A stretch of DNA of 64,000 nucleotides from UBA4742 sp002403895 (GTDB lineage: Bacteria > Actinomycetota > Acidimicrobiia > Acidimicrobiales > Acidimicrobilacustridaceae). Below are positions 50,128-59,786 of this stretch, one piece after another. The position numbers were made by a program, and so were the translations under genes. The notes under the pieces were generated by a model. That model did not search any database. It was not told the DNA's origin and saw only the letters and a program-made list of their open reading frames with translations. Position 1 is the stretch's first letter. Every line of letters begins with the position of its first letter. The DNA lies in assembly GCA_036823295.1 (NCBI GenBank), contig DAISGD010000011.1, positions 7,460 through 71,459 of the forward strand. Direction: 5' to 3'.

Positions 50128-50927
50128 CCCTCCATCCACTCCGGGGCGTAGACGTTCATCCGGTTGCCCCGCACGAAGCCGGCCAGTGTGAGGTTGGCCC
50201 GCCGGGCAGTGGCGACGGCCAGCGACGTCGGGGCACTGACCGCGACCAGGGCAGAGAACCCCGCGGCCCATGCCTTCTGCACCAGCTCGAATGAGGCCCG
50301 GCCGCTCACGTACAGCCCCAATCCGTCGGCGGGCAGGCCGTCATCGAGTAGGAGGCGGCCCACCACTTTGTCGACCGCGTTGTGACGCCCGACGTCTTCC
50401 CGCACCACCAATGGGGTGCCGCGGCCGTCGAAGGCGGCCGCGGCATGCACCGCGCCGGTGGCGTCGAACAGGCCCTGCTCACCCCGGATCCGTTCGGGCA
50501 CGGTGGCCAACACCTCGAGAGGGATGGGCGTGGTGGCCTGCATCGGTGCGAGCCGCTCGGCGAGGTCGTCGAGGGTGGTGGAGCCGCACAACCCACACGA
50601 CGAGGTGGTGGTCGTCAGCCGTGGAGTCGGTACCGGCGCCAGCCCCCCCGTCTCGACCGACACCACATTGAACTCGGTGTCCACCGCCGAGCCCGTCCCG
50701 CAGTACCGACAGGCGAGGACGGGGGCGCCGGCCAGGAGCCCATCGGTGAAGCAGAAGCCCGCGGCCAGCTCGAAATCATGGCCCGGTGTACGCATGGTGG
50801 TGGCCACCAGCGCGTCGTCGAGCCGGATGGAGAGCGGCTCCTCGACGATGAGCTCGTCGGGTGAGCGGGTCAGCGCGCCGTCGTCGTAGGTGGTGGTGAG
50901 CACGTTCTCCGTGCGACCGCGAGGCAC
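50124..50927 (-). CDS. fdhD: FdhD, sulfurtransferase for molybdoenzyme activation
   Basis: 267 residues. The thiol motif SSCGLCG (about 109-115) carries sulfur from a cysteine desulfurase to the Mo ion of formate-dehydrogenase-type enzymes. GRHNAVDKVVG and 'SGRASFELVQKAWAAGFSALVAVSAPTSLAV' complete the family pattern. It is the first gene of a two-gene operon with the molybdoenzyme gene; the start codon is at 50927 (MPRGRTENVL). A strong terminator lies immediately upstream, so it has its own promoter or reads through weakly from groEL. Confidence 0.93.
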   Translation of the reverse strand: MPRGRTENVLTTTYDDGALTRSPDELIVEEPLSIRLDDALVATTMRTPGHDFELAAGFCFTDGLLAGAPVLACRYCGTGSAVDTEFNVVSVETGGLAPVPTPRLTTTTSSCGLCGSTTLDDLAERLAPMQATTPIPLEVLATVPERIRGEQGLFDATGAVHAAAAFDGRGTPLVVREDVGRHNAVDKVVGRLLLDDGLPADGLGLYVSGRASFELVQKAWAAGFSALVAVSAPTSLAVATARRANLTLAGFVRGNRMNVYAPEWMEG

Positions 50928-50954
50928 ATCGTGAGGCTACCCGGGTGCCGGAGG

Positions 50955-51001
50955 CGAAAACTGAAGAGGAGGGGGTGCCGGGTGGGCACCCCCTCCTCTT
51001 C
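50955..51001 (-). terminator. Rho-independent terminator after groEL
   Basis: A perfect 17-bp stem: arms GAAGAGGAGGGGGTGCC (50963-50979) and GGCACCCCCTCCTCTTC (50985-51001), five-base loop. Read on the minus strand it is followed by AGTTTTCG. Confidence 0.92.
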
Positions 51002-51015
51002 GGGACGTCAGACGA

Positions 51016-52632
51016 TCAGTAGTCGTCCATGCCACCGGGCATGCCGCCGCCGGCCGCTTCGGGCTTGTCGGCAATCACGGCCTCGGTGGTGAGGAACAAT
51101 GCGGCGATCGACGCCGCGTTCTGTAGCGCTGAGCGGGTCACCTTGGCGGCATCGATGATGCCGGCCTTGACCAGGTCCTCGTACTCGCCGGTTTCGGCGT
51201 TGAGGCCCTCGGCCCCTTCGAGGTTGCGCACCCGCTCCACCACGACGCCACCTTCCATGCCGGCGTTGGTGGCGATCTGCTTCAGCGGCTCCTCCAAGGA
51301 GTGGGCGACGATGCGGGCGCCCACCGCCTCATCAGGCGAGAGGTCCTTGGCCACATCGAGCACCTTGGCCTGAGCCCGTAGCAGCGTGGTGCCACCACCA
51401 GCCACGACACCCTCTTCGATAGCGGCCTTGGTGGTGCTCACCGCGTCCTCGATGCGGTGCTTCTTTTCCTTGAGCTCCACCTCGGTGGCGGCACCGACCT
51501 TCAGGACGGCCACGCCGCCCGACAGCTTGGCCAGGCGCTCCTGGAGCTTCTCGCGGTCATAGTCCGAGTCGGTGTTCTCGATCTCAGCCTTGATCTGGGC
51601 GATCCGGCCCTCGACGTCGGTGCTCTCACCGGCGCCTTCCACGATGGTGGTCTCGTCCTTGGTCACGACCACCTTGCGGGCCGAGCCGAGCAGGTCGAGG
51701 GTGGTGTTCTCCAGCTTGAGGCCCACCTCTTCGGTGATGACCTGGCCACCGCTGAGCACGGCGATGTCCTGGAGCATGGCCTTGCGGCGATCGCCGAAGC
51801 CGGGGGCCTTCACACTCACGGAGTTGAAGGTGCCGCGGATCTTGTTGACCACCAGGGTGGCGAGCGCCTCGCCGTCGATGTCCTCGGCGATGATGAGCAG
51901 CGGGCGGCTCGACTGCATGATCTTCTCGAGCACCGGCAGCAGGTCGCGCACGGCCGAGATCTTGGAGCCCACCAGCAGCACGTAGGGGTTCTCGAGCACC
52001 GCTTCCATGCGCTCTGGGTCGGTGACCATGTACGGCGAGACGTAGCCCTTGTCGAAGCGCATGCCCTCGACCAGGTCCATCTCCATGCCGAAGGTCTGCG
52101 ACTCCTCGACGGTGATGACGCCATCCTTGCCAACCTTGTCGATGGCCTCGGCGATCATCTCGCCGATCTCGGAGTCGGCCGAGGAGATACCGGCAACCTG
52201 GGCGATCTGGCTCTTGTCGTCGACCTCGGCGGCCTGATCCTTGATGGAGGCCACGGCGGCATCGACAGCGGCCTCGATGCCCTTCTTGATCGACAGCGGG
52301 TTGGCTCCGGCGGCCACGTTGCGCAGGCCCTCGCGCACCATCGACCAGGCCAGCACGGTGGCGGTCGTGGTGCCGTCGCCGGCAACGTCGTCAGTCTTCT
52401 TGGCCACCTCTTTGACCAGCTCGGCCCCGATCTTCTCGAACGGGTCCTCGAGCTCGATCTCCTTGGCGATGGATACGCCGTCGTTGGTGATGGTCGGGGC
52501 GCCCCACTTCTTGTCGAGCACCACGTTGCGGCCCTTCGGGCCGAGGGTCACCCGAACGGCATCCGCGAGTTGGTTCATGCCCCGCTCGAGGCCGCGGCGT
52601 GCTTCCTCGTCGAACTGGATGATCTTGGCCAT
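51016..52632 (-). CDS. groEL: 60 kDa chaperonin GroEL
   Basis: 538 residues of canonical GroEL: MAKIIQFDEEARRGLERGMN, 'DGTTTATVLAWSMV' (ATP site), 'GVAVLKVGAATEVELKEKKHRIEDA', C-terminus GGGMPGGMDDY instead of a histidine-rich tail. Folds proteins in the cytoplasm with GroES. groES is not adjacent, so this is one of the separate copies usual in actinobacteria. A CIRCE operator (52717-52743) upstream implies HrcA control. The terminator at 50955-51001 ends the transcript. Confidence 0.97.
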   Translation of the reverse strand: MAKIIQFDEEARRGLERGMNQLADAVRVTLGPKGRNVVLDKKWGAPTITNDGVSIAKEIELEDPFEKIGAELVKEVAKKTDDVAGDGTTTATVLAWSMVREGLRNVAAGANPLSIKKGIEAAVDAAVASIKDQAAEVDDKSQIAQVAGISSADSEIGEMIAEAIDKVGKDGVITVEESQTFGMEMDLVEGMRFDKGYVSPYMVTDPERMEAVLENPYVLLVGSKISAVRDLLPVLEKIMQSSRPLLIIAEDIDGEALATLVVNKIRGTFNSVSVKAPGFGDRRKAMLQDIAVLSGGQVITEEVGLKLENTTLDLLGSARKVVVTKDETTIVEGAGESTDVEGRIAQIKAEIENTDSDYDREKLQERLAKLSGGVAVLKVGAATEVELKEKKHRIEDAVSTTKAAIEEGVVAGGGTTLLRAQAKVLDVAKDLSPDEAVGARIVAHSLEEPLKQIATNAGMEGGVVVERVRNLEGAEGLNAETGEYEDLVKAGIIDAAKVTRSALQNAASIAALFLTTEAVIADKPEAAGGGMPGGMDDY

Positions 52633-52716
52633 TCCTGGTCCCTCCGTTGGGTTCGTTCTTGTGGACGACAGCGCTCGGCTGGGTCCGATTCCTGGCGAGC
52701 GTCGGTCGACGCGCGG

Positions 52717-52743
52717 TTAGCACTCTCGCATGGAGACTGCTAA
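52717..52743. promoter_or_regulatory. CIRCE operator upstream of groEL
   Basis: TTAGCACTC, nine bases (TCGCATGGA), then GACTGCTAA. The consensus right arm is GAGTGCTAA, so there is one mismatch. Located 85 bases upstream of the groEL start; the binding site of repressor HrcA. Confidence 0.88.
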
Positions 52744-52886
52744 CAGGAAACCAAAGACCACCCCCGCGCCGCAACCTGAGAGAGCAGATTTCGGCATAGG
52801 GGACCAGATTTCCACTGGTTTCGGACGCATTCGGTGCCGACGGCAGGGTTTGGTTCCCCCCGCGCCGCACGCCCTAGCCTGGGCCT

Positions 52887-54416
52887 ATGACCAGGGGTGG
52901 AACAGCAATTGTGGTGATCGGTGCCGGGGTGGCAGGGTTGGGGAGTGCCCTGGCGTTGTCCCGCGCGGGCCATCAGGTGACGCTCGTCGAACGGGACGCC
53001 ACCCCTCTGCCCGCCGATCCCGATGCGGCGTTCGAGTGGGACCGCCGGGGAGCCCCGCAGGTTCGCCACTCGCATGCCCTGCTGGCCCGTCTGCGCAACC
53101 TGTTGCGCGACCGCTACCCCGACGTGCTCGCTGATCTCCTCGCCGCCGGGGCCACCGAGCTTCGCTTCACCGACACCCTGCCCGTGGAGATCACCGACCG
53201 CGCCCCGCGGCCCGGCGACGAGGACCTCGTGGCCCTGGCCTGTCGCCGGACCACCTTCGAATGGGTGCTGCGTCGGGCGGTGCTGGCCGCCGACGGCGTG
53301 ACCCTGCTCGACGGCGTGACCGTGGACAGCCTGACCGTCGAGCACGACGACAACGCCCGGGATGGTGCCCCCCGGGTGACGGGCGTGCGCGTCACCCGGG
53401 CAGGGGGCGAGTCGGAGTTCCTGGCCGCCGACCTGGTGGTGGGCGCCGTCGGCCGGCGCTCCGCCGTGCCTCGCTGGCTGGCCGACATCGGTGTCGAGCC
53501 GCTCTCCACCGAGGAAGACACCGGCATCGTCTACTTCTCCCGGTTCTACCGGTTATTGCCCGATGCCGACACGCCACCGACCGACGGCCCCATCGGTGGC
53601 GATCTCGGCTACCTCAAGTACGCCGTGTTCCAGGGCGACAACCGGACGTTCTCGGTCACGTTCGCTACGGCCACCGGCGACGACGCGCTGCGGTCCTGCC
53701 TGCTCGATCCGGAGCTCTTCGACCTCGCCGCCGCCAGCCTGCCCACCACCGCCCCCTGGGTCGAGGGCGGTCGGGCCGAGGCCATCACGCCCGTCCACGT
53801 CATGGGTGGCTTGCTGAACCGCCGGGTCGACTACCTCGACGCCGAAGGCCAGCCCCTGGTGGTGGGTTTCCACGCCGTCGGCGACGCCCACACCTGCACC
53901 AACCCCCTCTATGGGCGGGGCTGCTCGCTGGCCATGGTCGCAGCCACCCTGCTGACCGACACGCTCGACCAGCACCCTGACGATGCCGTGGCCCGGTCGG
54001 TGGCCTACGAGGGCGCCGCCGAACGGGAGATCCGGCCCTGGTATCAGGCCTCGGTGACTCAGGACCGGATGAACCGGGATCATGCCGCCGCCGATACCCC
54101 GACACGCGAAACGCTGGACGACCTCGACGCCGCGCCAGCCCAACCCAGCGAGGGCGGCGACGGCGCCGTCGATCCCAAAGCATTCCTACGGGACCTCATG
54201 CGCGACGGCCTGATGCCTGCAGTGCGCACCGACGCCACCGTGTACCGGGCCTTCGTACGGGCGTTCAACCTGCTCGACTCGCCCGACGCACTCATGGCCG
54301 ACGCCGATGTCATCAGCCGGGTCATGGCCGCCTACGCCGAGCGCGACCAGCGACCGCCCGAGCCGCCGCTGGGCCCACCCCGCGCCGACCTCATGGCCGT
54401 GCTCGAACCGGTCTGA
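52887..54416 (+). CDS. FAD-dependent oxidoreductase (monooxygenase/reductase-like)
   Basis: 509 residues. N-terminal FAD fingerprint VIGAGVAGLGSALALSRAGHQV and Glu at the end of strand 2 (LVERD). C-terminal GD motif GDAHTCTNPLYGRGCSLAM binds the flavin pyrophosphate. The group includes geranylgeranyl-reductase-like and aromatic hydroxylase-like flavoproteins; the exact substrate is unknown. A ~100-residue C-terminal helical extension is present. It has its own promoter region downstream of the CIRCE element, which it does not seem to use. Confidence 0.85.
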   Translation: MTRGGTAIVVIGAGVAGLGSALALSRAGHQVTLVERDATPLPADPDAAFEWDRRGAPQVRHSHALLARLRNLLRDRYPDVLADLLAAGATELRFTDTLPVEITDRAPRPGDEDLVALACRRTTFEWVLRRAVLAADGVTLLDGVTVDSLTVEHDDNARDGAPRVTGVRVTRAGGESEFLAADLVVGAVGRRSAVPRWLADIGVEPLSTEEDTGIVYFSRFYRLLPDADTPPTDGPIGGDLGYLKYAVFQGDNRTFSVTFATATGDDALRSCLLDPELFDLAAASLPTTAPWVEGGRAEAITPVHVMGGLLNRRVDYLDAEGQPLVVGFHAVGDAHTCTNPLYGRGCSLAMVAATLLTDTLDQHPDDAVARSVAYEGAAEREIRPWYQASVTQDRMNRDHAAADTPTRETLDDLDAAPAQPSEGGDGAVDPKAFLRDLMRDGLMPAVRTDATVYRAFVRAFNLLDSPDALMADADVISRVMAAYAERDQRPPEPPLGPPRADLMAVLEPV

Positions 54417-54426
54417 ACTTCGCCGC

Positions 54427-54702
54427 TCAGCCGCCGGCGACGGCCTGCATGATGGAGACCGTGCCGCCATCGGGTACGGGCGTGGCCAACCCATCCATGA
54501 AGCGGATGTCGTCATCGTCGACGAAGACGTTCACGTAGCGAACGAGGGCGCCGCTCTCGTCGAGCAACTTTTCGGTGAAGCCCGGGTGGGTCGCCTCGAG
54601 CGCGTCGAGCACCGCACTGACCGAGGCTCCCTCCACGCTGACCTGCGACTGCCCCGAGGTCATGGTGCGGAAGACGGGGGGGACGCGAATGGTGACGCTC
54701 AT
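54427..54702 (-). CDS. MoaD/ThiS-like sulfur carrier
   Basis: 91 residues of the beta-grasp fold ending in QAVAGG, where the terminal Gly-Gly is activated and thiocarboxylated by an E1-like enzyme. The start is ATG 54702 with GAGGA upstream. No MoeB/ThiF-type activator or ThiG is next to it, so it may serve molybdopterin, thiamine or cysteine synthesis elsewhere. Convergent with the flavoprotein gene, 10 bases between stops. Confidence 0.88.
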   Translation of the reverse strand: MSVTIRVPPVFRTMTSGQSQVSVEGASVSAVLDALEATHPGFTEKLLDESGALVRYVNVFVDDDDIRFMDGLATPVPDGGTVSIMQAVAGG

Positions 54703-54875
54703 GGGAATCCTCGTGTCTGATCGGTCTTGGTGTGATCGGTGGCGCGGGTTCCGGCGATGGACCGGGCCGGCCATGACGCCCGCAGAGCGTATCGGCCGCG
54801 CGTGCCAGGGCGGTCACCTCGCCAAGGTGTCACCCACGGTTTCGGGTCCCGCCTTGCCACCGCCGTCGAGATCGG

Positions 54876-55793
54876 GTGACCATGATGGGCGTGCCAGCAG
54901 CCATGCTGCGGACCTTCCGCACCGGTGAGTTCGATCCTGCCCGTCTCGTCAAGGAGAAGGGCGGCCAGAAGATCTCCGTCTGCCTGCCCGCCCGCGACGA
55001 GCAGGACACGGTCGGGCCGATCGTCAAGACCATCCGCACCGCCCTGATGGAGGCGGTCCCGCTGGTGGACGAGATCCTGGTGGTGGACGACCACTCGAGC
55101 GATGACACCGCGGCGGTGGCCGCCGAGGCGGGGGCCAAGGTCCTGTCGGCCCACGAGATCCTGCCCGACTACGGCATCGGCCACGGCAAGGGCGAGGCGC
55201 TGTGGAAGTCGCTGTACGCGTCACAGGGCGATCTCATCGTGTGGTGCGACGCCGACGTGCGCGACTTCGACCCCGCCTTCGTCGTGGGCTTGATCGGTCC
55301 GTTGGTGGCCCGGCCCGACGTGGTCTTCGTGAAAGGCTTCTACGAGCGACCGGCCGGGACCGGCCGCGACCGGGGCGGACGGGTGACTGAGCTCGTGGCC
55401 CGGCCCATCGTCTCGTTGCTGTTCCCCCACCTGGCCCCCATCGTCCAGCCGCTGGCGGGCGAGTACGCCGGCCGACGAGAAGCGCTCGAACAGCTCCCCT
55501 TCATGGAGGGCTACGGCGTCGACCTCGGACTGTTGATCGATGTGGCCGCCCGCTTCGGATTGGACGCCATGGCCCAGGTCGACCTGGGCACCCGCATCCA
55601 TCGCAACCGTCCGCTCGACGAGCTGTCGCCCCAAGCCACCGCCGTGCTTCAGACGGCGCTGTGGCGAGCCGACCCCGACCTGATCCGTTCCTCAGCCGTG
55701 CTGGTGCGACCCGGTCTGGACCCGATCGAGATCGAGGCCGTGGAGCGTCCCCCGCTCGTAGAGGTGCCCGGCTACCGCCGCTCGTCGGCCTGA
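54876..55793 (+). CDS. gpgS: Glucosyl-3-phosphoglycerate synthase
   Basis: 305 residues of the GT-A fold (GT81 family). It has 'VCLPARDEQDTVGPIVKTI', the metal site WCDADV, 'GHGKGEALWKS', 'GYGVDLGLLIDVAARFG' and 'NRPLDELSPQATAVL', the GpgS signature. It joins glucose from UDP- or ADP-glucose to 3-phosphoglycerate, first step of glucosylglycerate and methylglucose lipopolysaccharides. The phosphatase GpgP is not adjacent. Trehalose-phosphate genes 2.6 kb on suggest a shared compatible-solute neighbourhood. GTG 54876 is used; ATG 54882/54885 are alternatives. Confidence 0.92.
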   Translation: MTMMGVPAAMLRTFRTGEFDPARLVKEKGGQKISVCLPARDEQDTVGPIVKTIRTALMEAVPLVDEILVVDDHSSDDTAAVAAEAGAKVLSAHEILPDYGIGHGKGEALWKSLYASQGDLIVWCDADVRDFDPAFVVGLIGPLVARPDVVFVKGFYERPAGTGRDRGGRVTELVARPIVSLLFPHLAPIVQPLAGEYAGRREALEQLPFMEGYGVDLGLLIDVAARFGLDAMAQVDLGTRIHRNRPLDELSPQATAVLQTALWRADPDLIRSSAVLVRPGLDPIEIEAVERPPLVEVPGYRRSSA

Positions 55794-55875
55794 CCGGGCC
55801 CCTTCCCGCTTTCTCTCCGCCAATTCCTTGCGGTCACCGCAACAAGGTGAGGCCGAAACGCGGAGGGTCAGTGGG

Positions 55876-57306
55876 TCAGGCGTGGATGGCCGGGAACCGA
55901 GCGGCCCACGGCGACGCCTGCTCGAGCTGACCAGCCAGCGAAAGCAGGGTCTCCTCGTCGCCCAGACCGGCGGCGAACTGCACGCCGATGGGCAGGCCGT
56001 CGCCGTTCCAGTGGAGGGGCAGTGAGATGGCGGGCTGGCCGGTCACGTTGAACACCGGCGTGAACGGCACGAACGAGGCCGCCCGCCGCAAGCCGTAGAG
56101 CGGCTGATCCGCCGGTGAGTCGAACGTCCCCAACGGCACCGGTGGCTCACCCAACGTCGGCGACAACACCACGTCGTAGTCCTCCATGAAGAGGCCGATC
56201 TGGCGCGATGCCTTCTGGAGCTCTTGGACGGACTTGAGGTACTGCCCGGCACCGATCGATCGGCCCAGTTCCACCAGGGCCCAAGTCAGCGGCTCGACGT
56301 CATCGGCGGTCCCCTCACGGCCGAGCCGCTCCTCCCAGTCGGCCATGGTCCAGGCATTGCCCGCGGCCCAGGCGTTGATGAAGTGCCCGGTGAGAGCGTC
56401 GGCGCCGATCTGCGGCGCGGCATCGACGACGTCGTGACCGAGCGATGTACACAACTCGGCCGCGGCCCGGGCGGCGGCCACACAATCGGTGTGGACCGGC
56501 TCGCCGTTGGGCGCGGTCACCGACAGCGCAATCCGTAGACGGCCCGGCGCCCGGGTGACGGCGGCCAGGAACGACTCGCCTCGCCGCGCCGGGGCGGCGT
56601 AGGGCTCGCCCGGCGTGGGCCCGGCGATGGCGTCGAGCACGGCGGCCGAGTCGCGCACCGAGCGGCTCACGACGTGCTCGGCCACCAGCCCGCCCATGAT
56701 GTCGCCGTAGAGCGGCGCGGCGGTCACCCGGGCCCGTGACGGCTTCAACCCGACCAGGCCACAGCACGAGGCCGGGATGCGGATCGAGCCGCCGCCGTCG
56801 TTGGCGTGAGCCACGGGAACCATCCCCGAGGCCACCGCGGCCGCCGACCCACCCGAGGATCCGCCGGTGGTGCGGGTCGGGTCCCAGGGGTTGCGGGTGG
56901 CGCCGAATCGTTGGGGCTCGGTGGTGGGGAGGATGCCGAACTCCGGCGTGTTCGTCTTGCCGCAGATGACGAGCCCGGCGGCCTGGAACCGCTTGGTCAG
57001 CTCCTGGGTGTGGCTCGACACGTAGTCGCCCGAGAGTCGGGTCCCCTCGCTGAACGGGGTGCCCTCCAGCTCGGCGGCGAAATCCTTGAGTAGGAACGGC
57101 ACGCCCCGGAACGGCCCGTCGGGCAGATCGCCGGCGGCTTCGGTCCGAGCCCGGTCGAACAGCTCGTGGATCACGGCGTTGAGCTGCGGGTTGAGCTTCT
57201 CGATCCGGACGATGGCGGCATCCACCAGTTCCACCGGCGAGGCTTCACCCGAGCGCACCAGCTCGGCCTGAGCCATGGCATCCAGAAAAGACAGGTCGTC
57301 GCTCAT
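55876..57306 (-). CDS. Amidase signature-family hydrolase (second copy)
   Basis: 476 residues. The Ser-cisSer-Lys triad is K74 (GVPFLLKDF), S150/S151 (TTGGSSGGSAA) and S174 (NDGGGSIRIPAS). The sequence around 'PSRARV' and the C-terminus 'PFTPVFNVTGQPAISLPLHW' match the 6-aminohexanoate-dimer-hydrolase-like group. It differs markedly from the amidase at 36267-37733. Independent transcription; convergent with gpgS. Its natural amide is unknown. Confidence 0.9.
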   Translation of the reverse strand: MSDDLSFLDAMAQAELVRSGEASPVELVDAAIVRIEKLNPQLNAVIHELFDRARTEAAGDLPDGPFRGVPFLLKDFAAELEGTPFSEGTRLSGDYVSSHTQELTKRFQAAGLVICGKTNTPEFGILPTTEPQRFGATRNPWDPTRTTGGSSGGSAAAVASGMVPVAHANDGGGSIRIPASCCGLVGLKPSRARVTAAPLYGDIMGGLVAEHVVSRSVRDSAAVLDAIAGPTPGEPYAAPARRGESFLAAVTRAPGRLRIALSVTAPNGEPVHTDCVAAARAAAELCTSLGHDVVDAAPQIGADALTGHFINAWAAGNAWTMADWEERLGREGTADDVEPLTWALVELGRSIGAGQYLKSVQELQKASRQIGLFMEDYDVVLSPTLGEPPVPLGTFDSPADQPLYGLRRAASFVPFTPVFNVTGQPAISLPLHWNGDGLPIGVQFAAGLGDEETLLSLAGQLEQASPWAARFPAIHA

Positions 57307-57348
57307 GGTGGATTCCCCCGGTTCGCGCCCGGTCTCCGGGCTGACAGG

Positions 57349-58338
57349 TCAACGTAGCGCCGCCGCCACCACCTTGGCGATGCACGCGGCGGTATCGGTC
57401 AGGGCCTGCTCCTCGCCGCACGCCTCGACCAGCGAGTAGCTCTCGATGCGGGCATCGGCGCCGTCGAAACACCGCCCGGCCACCGCTACGCAACGGATAC
57501 CGAGCTCGGCGGCCAGCGCCGCCACACCGCCGACCGTCTTGCCGTCGAACGACTCGGCGTCGAGAAACCCCTCGCCGGTGATGACGAGGTCCGCCCCTTC
57601 GAGGCGATCGAGCAGCGCCACCTCCTCGGCCACCACCTCGAAGCCGGACTCGAGCCGGGCCCCGACGGCGGCCAGGCCCCCGGCCAGACCACCGGCCGCA
57701 CCCGACCCGATGAGCTGACGCACGTCCACGCCGTGGTCGTGGAGGTAGACATCGGCCAGCCGCTCGAGGCGCCCGGTCAGGAGCCGCACCTGCGACGGGC
57801 TGGCGCCCTTCTGGGGGGCGAACACGGCGCCGGCGTCAACGAACGTGGTGCGCACGTCGCAGGCCACCACGAGCTCCACCCCCCGCATCCGCGGCAGGGG
57901 ATAGAGCGCCCGGAGCGCCCCGAGCCCACCATCGGTGGTGGCCGATCCGCCTACGCCGACGACGATATGGTGGGCACCGCTCGCCACCGCATGGGCGATC
58001 AGCTCGCCGGTCCCGGTGGTGGAGGCGGCAATAGGGTCATTCCCCTCGGCGCCGCCGGCCAAGGCCAGGCCCGACGCCCGGGCCATCTCGATGACCGCCC
58101 GACGGCGCTCGTAGCGCCACTCGGCCTCTACCGCCTCACCCAGGGGCCCGGTGACGGTCGTCGTGCGATTGGGCCCGCCCAAGGCCTCGAGGGTCCCCTC
58201 TCCGCCGTCGGCCATGGGCACCTGGTCGCAGGTGTGGCCCAGGGACTCCACCGCCTCGGCGATGGCGGCGGCCGCCTCGGCCGCGGTGGCCGTACCACGG
58301 AACTTGTCGGGGGCGGCGACGACATGCACGAGCGTCAT
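57349..58338 (-). CDS. Glycerate kinase (GlxK/GarK-type)
   Basis: 329 residues. 'VAAPDKFRGTATAAEAA' at the N-terminus, 'PMADGGEGTLEAL', 'GVGGSATTDGGLGALRALYPLPRM' and 'GEGFLDAESFDGKTVGGVA' are the family pattern. It phosphorylates D-glycerate to 2-phosphoglycerate (or 3-phosphoglycerate) with ATP. ATG 58338 begins the conserved strand; the GTG nine codons earlier is an alternative. It stands between the amidase and the divergent trehalose-phosphate synthase gene. It could recycle glycerate released from glucosylglycerate. Confidence 0.9.
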   Translation of the reverse strand: MTLVHVVAAPDKFRGTATAAEAAAAIAEAVESLGHTCDQVPMADGGEGTLEALGGPNRTTTVTGPLGEAVEAEWRYERRRAVIEMARASGLALAGGAEGNDPIAASTTGTGELIAHAVASGAHHIVVGVGGSATTDGGLGALRALYPLPRMRGVELVVACDVRTTFVDAGAVFAPQKGASPSQVRLLTGRLERLADVYLHDHGVDVRQLIGSGAAGGLAGGLAAVGARLESGFEVVAEEVALLDRLEGADLVITGEGFLDAESFDGKTVGGVAALAAELGIRCVAVAGRCFDGADARIESYSLVEACGEEQALTDTAACIAKVVAAALR

Positions 58339-58377
58339 CCTGGCCCGGCGTAGCCACTCCTGCACGAGCGGTGGGGC

Positions 58378-59784
58378 ATGATCGACGCCGTGACCACCGC
58401 CGCGGCACCGCCTGAGCGCCCCATCGTCATCGCCTCCAACCGGGGACCCCTGTCGTTTCGATCAGGCGAGGACGGCCAACCGGTGGCACGGCGAGGGGCG
58501 GGAGGCCTCGTTTCGGGCTTGGCTCCCCTGGTCGCTGGTACCGGAACGACCTGGATCGCTTCGGCCATGAGCGACATCGACCGTCAGGTGGCCGCCGGGG
58601 GAGTGGTCGAGGCCGAGGGCTTCCGGGTGCACCTGCTGCCCATCGACCCGGATGTCTACCGCATGGCCTACGACGTGGTGGGCAACGCCACCTTGTGGTT
58701 CGTGCACCACGGCCTGTTCGACCTGGCCCGACGGCCCCGTTTCGACCATCGCTTCGCCGAGGCGTGGGCGGCCTACCGATCCATGAACCACGCCTTCGCC
58801 ACGGCCATCGAGGCAGACGCCCCCGAGGGAGCGGTCGTGTTGGTGCAGGACTACCACCTCACCCTGATGGGACCGGTGCTGGCCGAGCGACGGCCCGACC
58901 TGCGGACCGTGCACTTCGCCCACACCCCCTTCGCCGGTCCCGACCTCATCCGGGTCCTCCCCGACGCCGTGGCCGGCGAAATGCTGGAGGGACTGGCCGG
59001 TCACCACGCCTGCGGGTTTCACACCCAGCGCTGGGCTGACGCCTTCACCGCATCGTGTCGCGAGGTGATCGGGCGCGCACCCACCACCTTCGTCGCCCCC
59101 CTGGCCCCCGACCCCGCCGACATCGCCGGCGTGGCCCACTCACCGGCGTGTGACGAGGCGCTGGCCGGGCTGGATGCCGAGATCGGTGACCGGCGCCTCA
59201 TCGTTCGGGTCGATCGCATCGAACTGTCCAAGAACCTCGTCCGGGGGTTCCACGCCTTCGATGACCTGCTCGGTCGCTATCCGCAGTGGCGTGAGCGGGT
59301 CATCTTCGGCGCGTTCATCTACCCGTCGCGCGAAGGCTTGCCCGAGTACCTCGCCTACCGCCAAGAAGTCGAGTCGGTCATCGCCTCGATCAACCGCCGC
59401 TGGGCCACGCCGACCTGGACGCCGATCCTGGCCGACCTCACCGACGACTTCCCCCGCTCGGTGGCCGCCCTCCGCCGCTACGACGTCTTGCTGGTGAATC
59501 CGATCCGCGACGGATTGAACTTGGTGGCCAAGGAGGGAGCCCTGGTCAACCAGCGTGACGGCCTCGTCGCCCTGAGCCCCGAGGCGGGCGCCTGGGCCGA
59601 GTTGGCCGGCGCGGTTCGCCGGGTCCACCCGTACGACATCTCGGGGACGGCCGATGTCCTGGCCGCGGCGCTGGCCGCCGGCCCGGCCGAACGGGCCGCC
59701 GAATCGGCCGTGTTGCGCGAGCTGGCCCGGGCCCGCACGCCCGCCGATTGGCTGGCCGCCCAATTGGCCGCCGCCAACGCCTGA
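58378..59784 (+). CDS. otsA: Trehalose-6-phosphate synthase (GT20)
   Basis: 468 residues with GT-B fold. Signatures are 'VIASNRGPLSF' at the start, VQDYHLTLMGPVL, HFAHTPF, 'RVDRIELSKNLVRGF', and DGLNLVAKEGALVN in the donor site. It couples glucose from UDP-glucose to glucose 6-phosphate. Some members of this family make glucosylglycerol phosphate, and the choice cannot be made by eye. The convergent otsB-like gene encodes a matching phosphatase. Divergent from the glycerate kinase. Confidence 0.9.
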   Translation: MIDAVTTAAAPPERPIVIASNRGPLSFRSGEDGQPVARRGAGGLVSGLAPLVAGTGTTWIASAMSDIDRQVAAGGVVEAEGFRVHLLPIDPDVYRMAYDVVGNATLWFVHHGLFDLARRPRFDHRFAEAWAAYRSMNHAFATAIEADAPEGAVVLVQDYHLTLMGPVLAERRPDLRTVHFAHTPFAGPDLIRVLPDAVAGEMLEGLAGHHACGFHTQRWADAFTASCREVIGRAPTTFVAPLAPDPADIAGVAHSPACDEALAGLDAEIGDRRLIVRVDRIELSKNLVRGFHAFDDLLGRYPQWRERVIFGAFIYPSREGLPEYLAYRQEVESVIASINRRWATPTWTPILADLTDDFPRSVAALRRYDVLLVNPIRDGLNLVAKEGALVNQRDGLVALSPEAGAWAELAGAVRRVHPYDISGTADVLAAALAAGPAERAAESAVLRELARARTPADWLAAQLAAANA

Positions 59785-59786
59785 CG

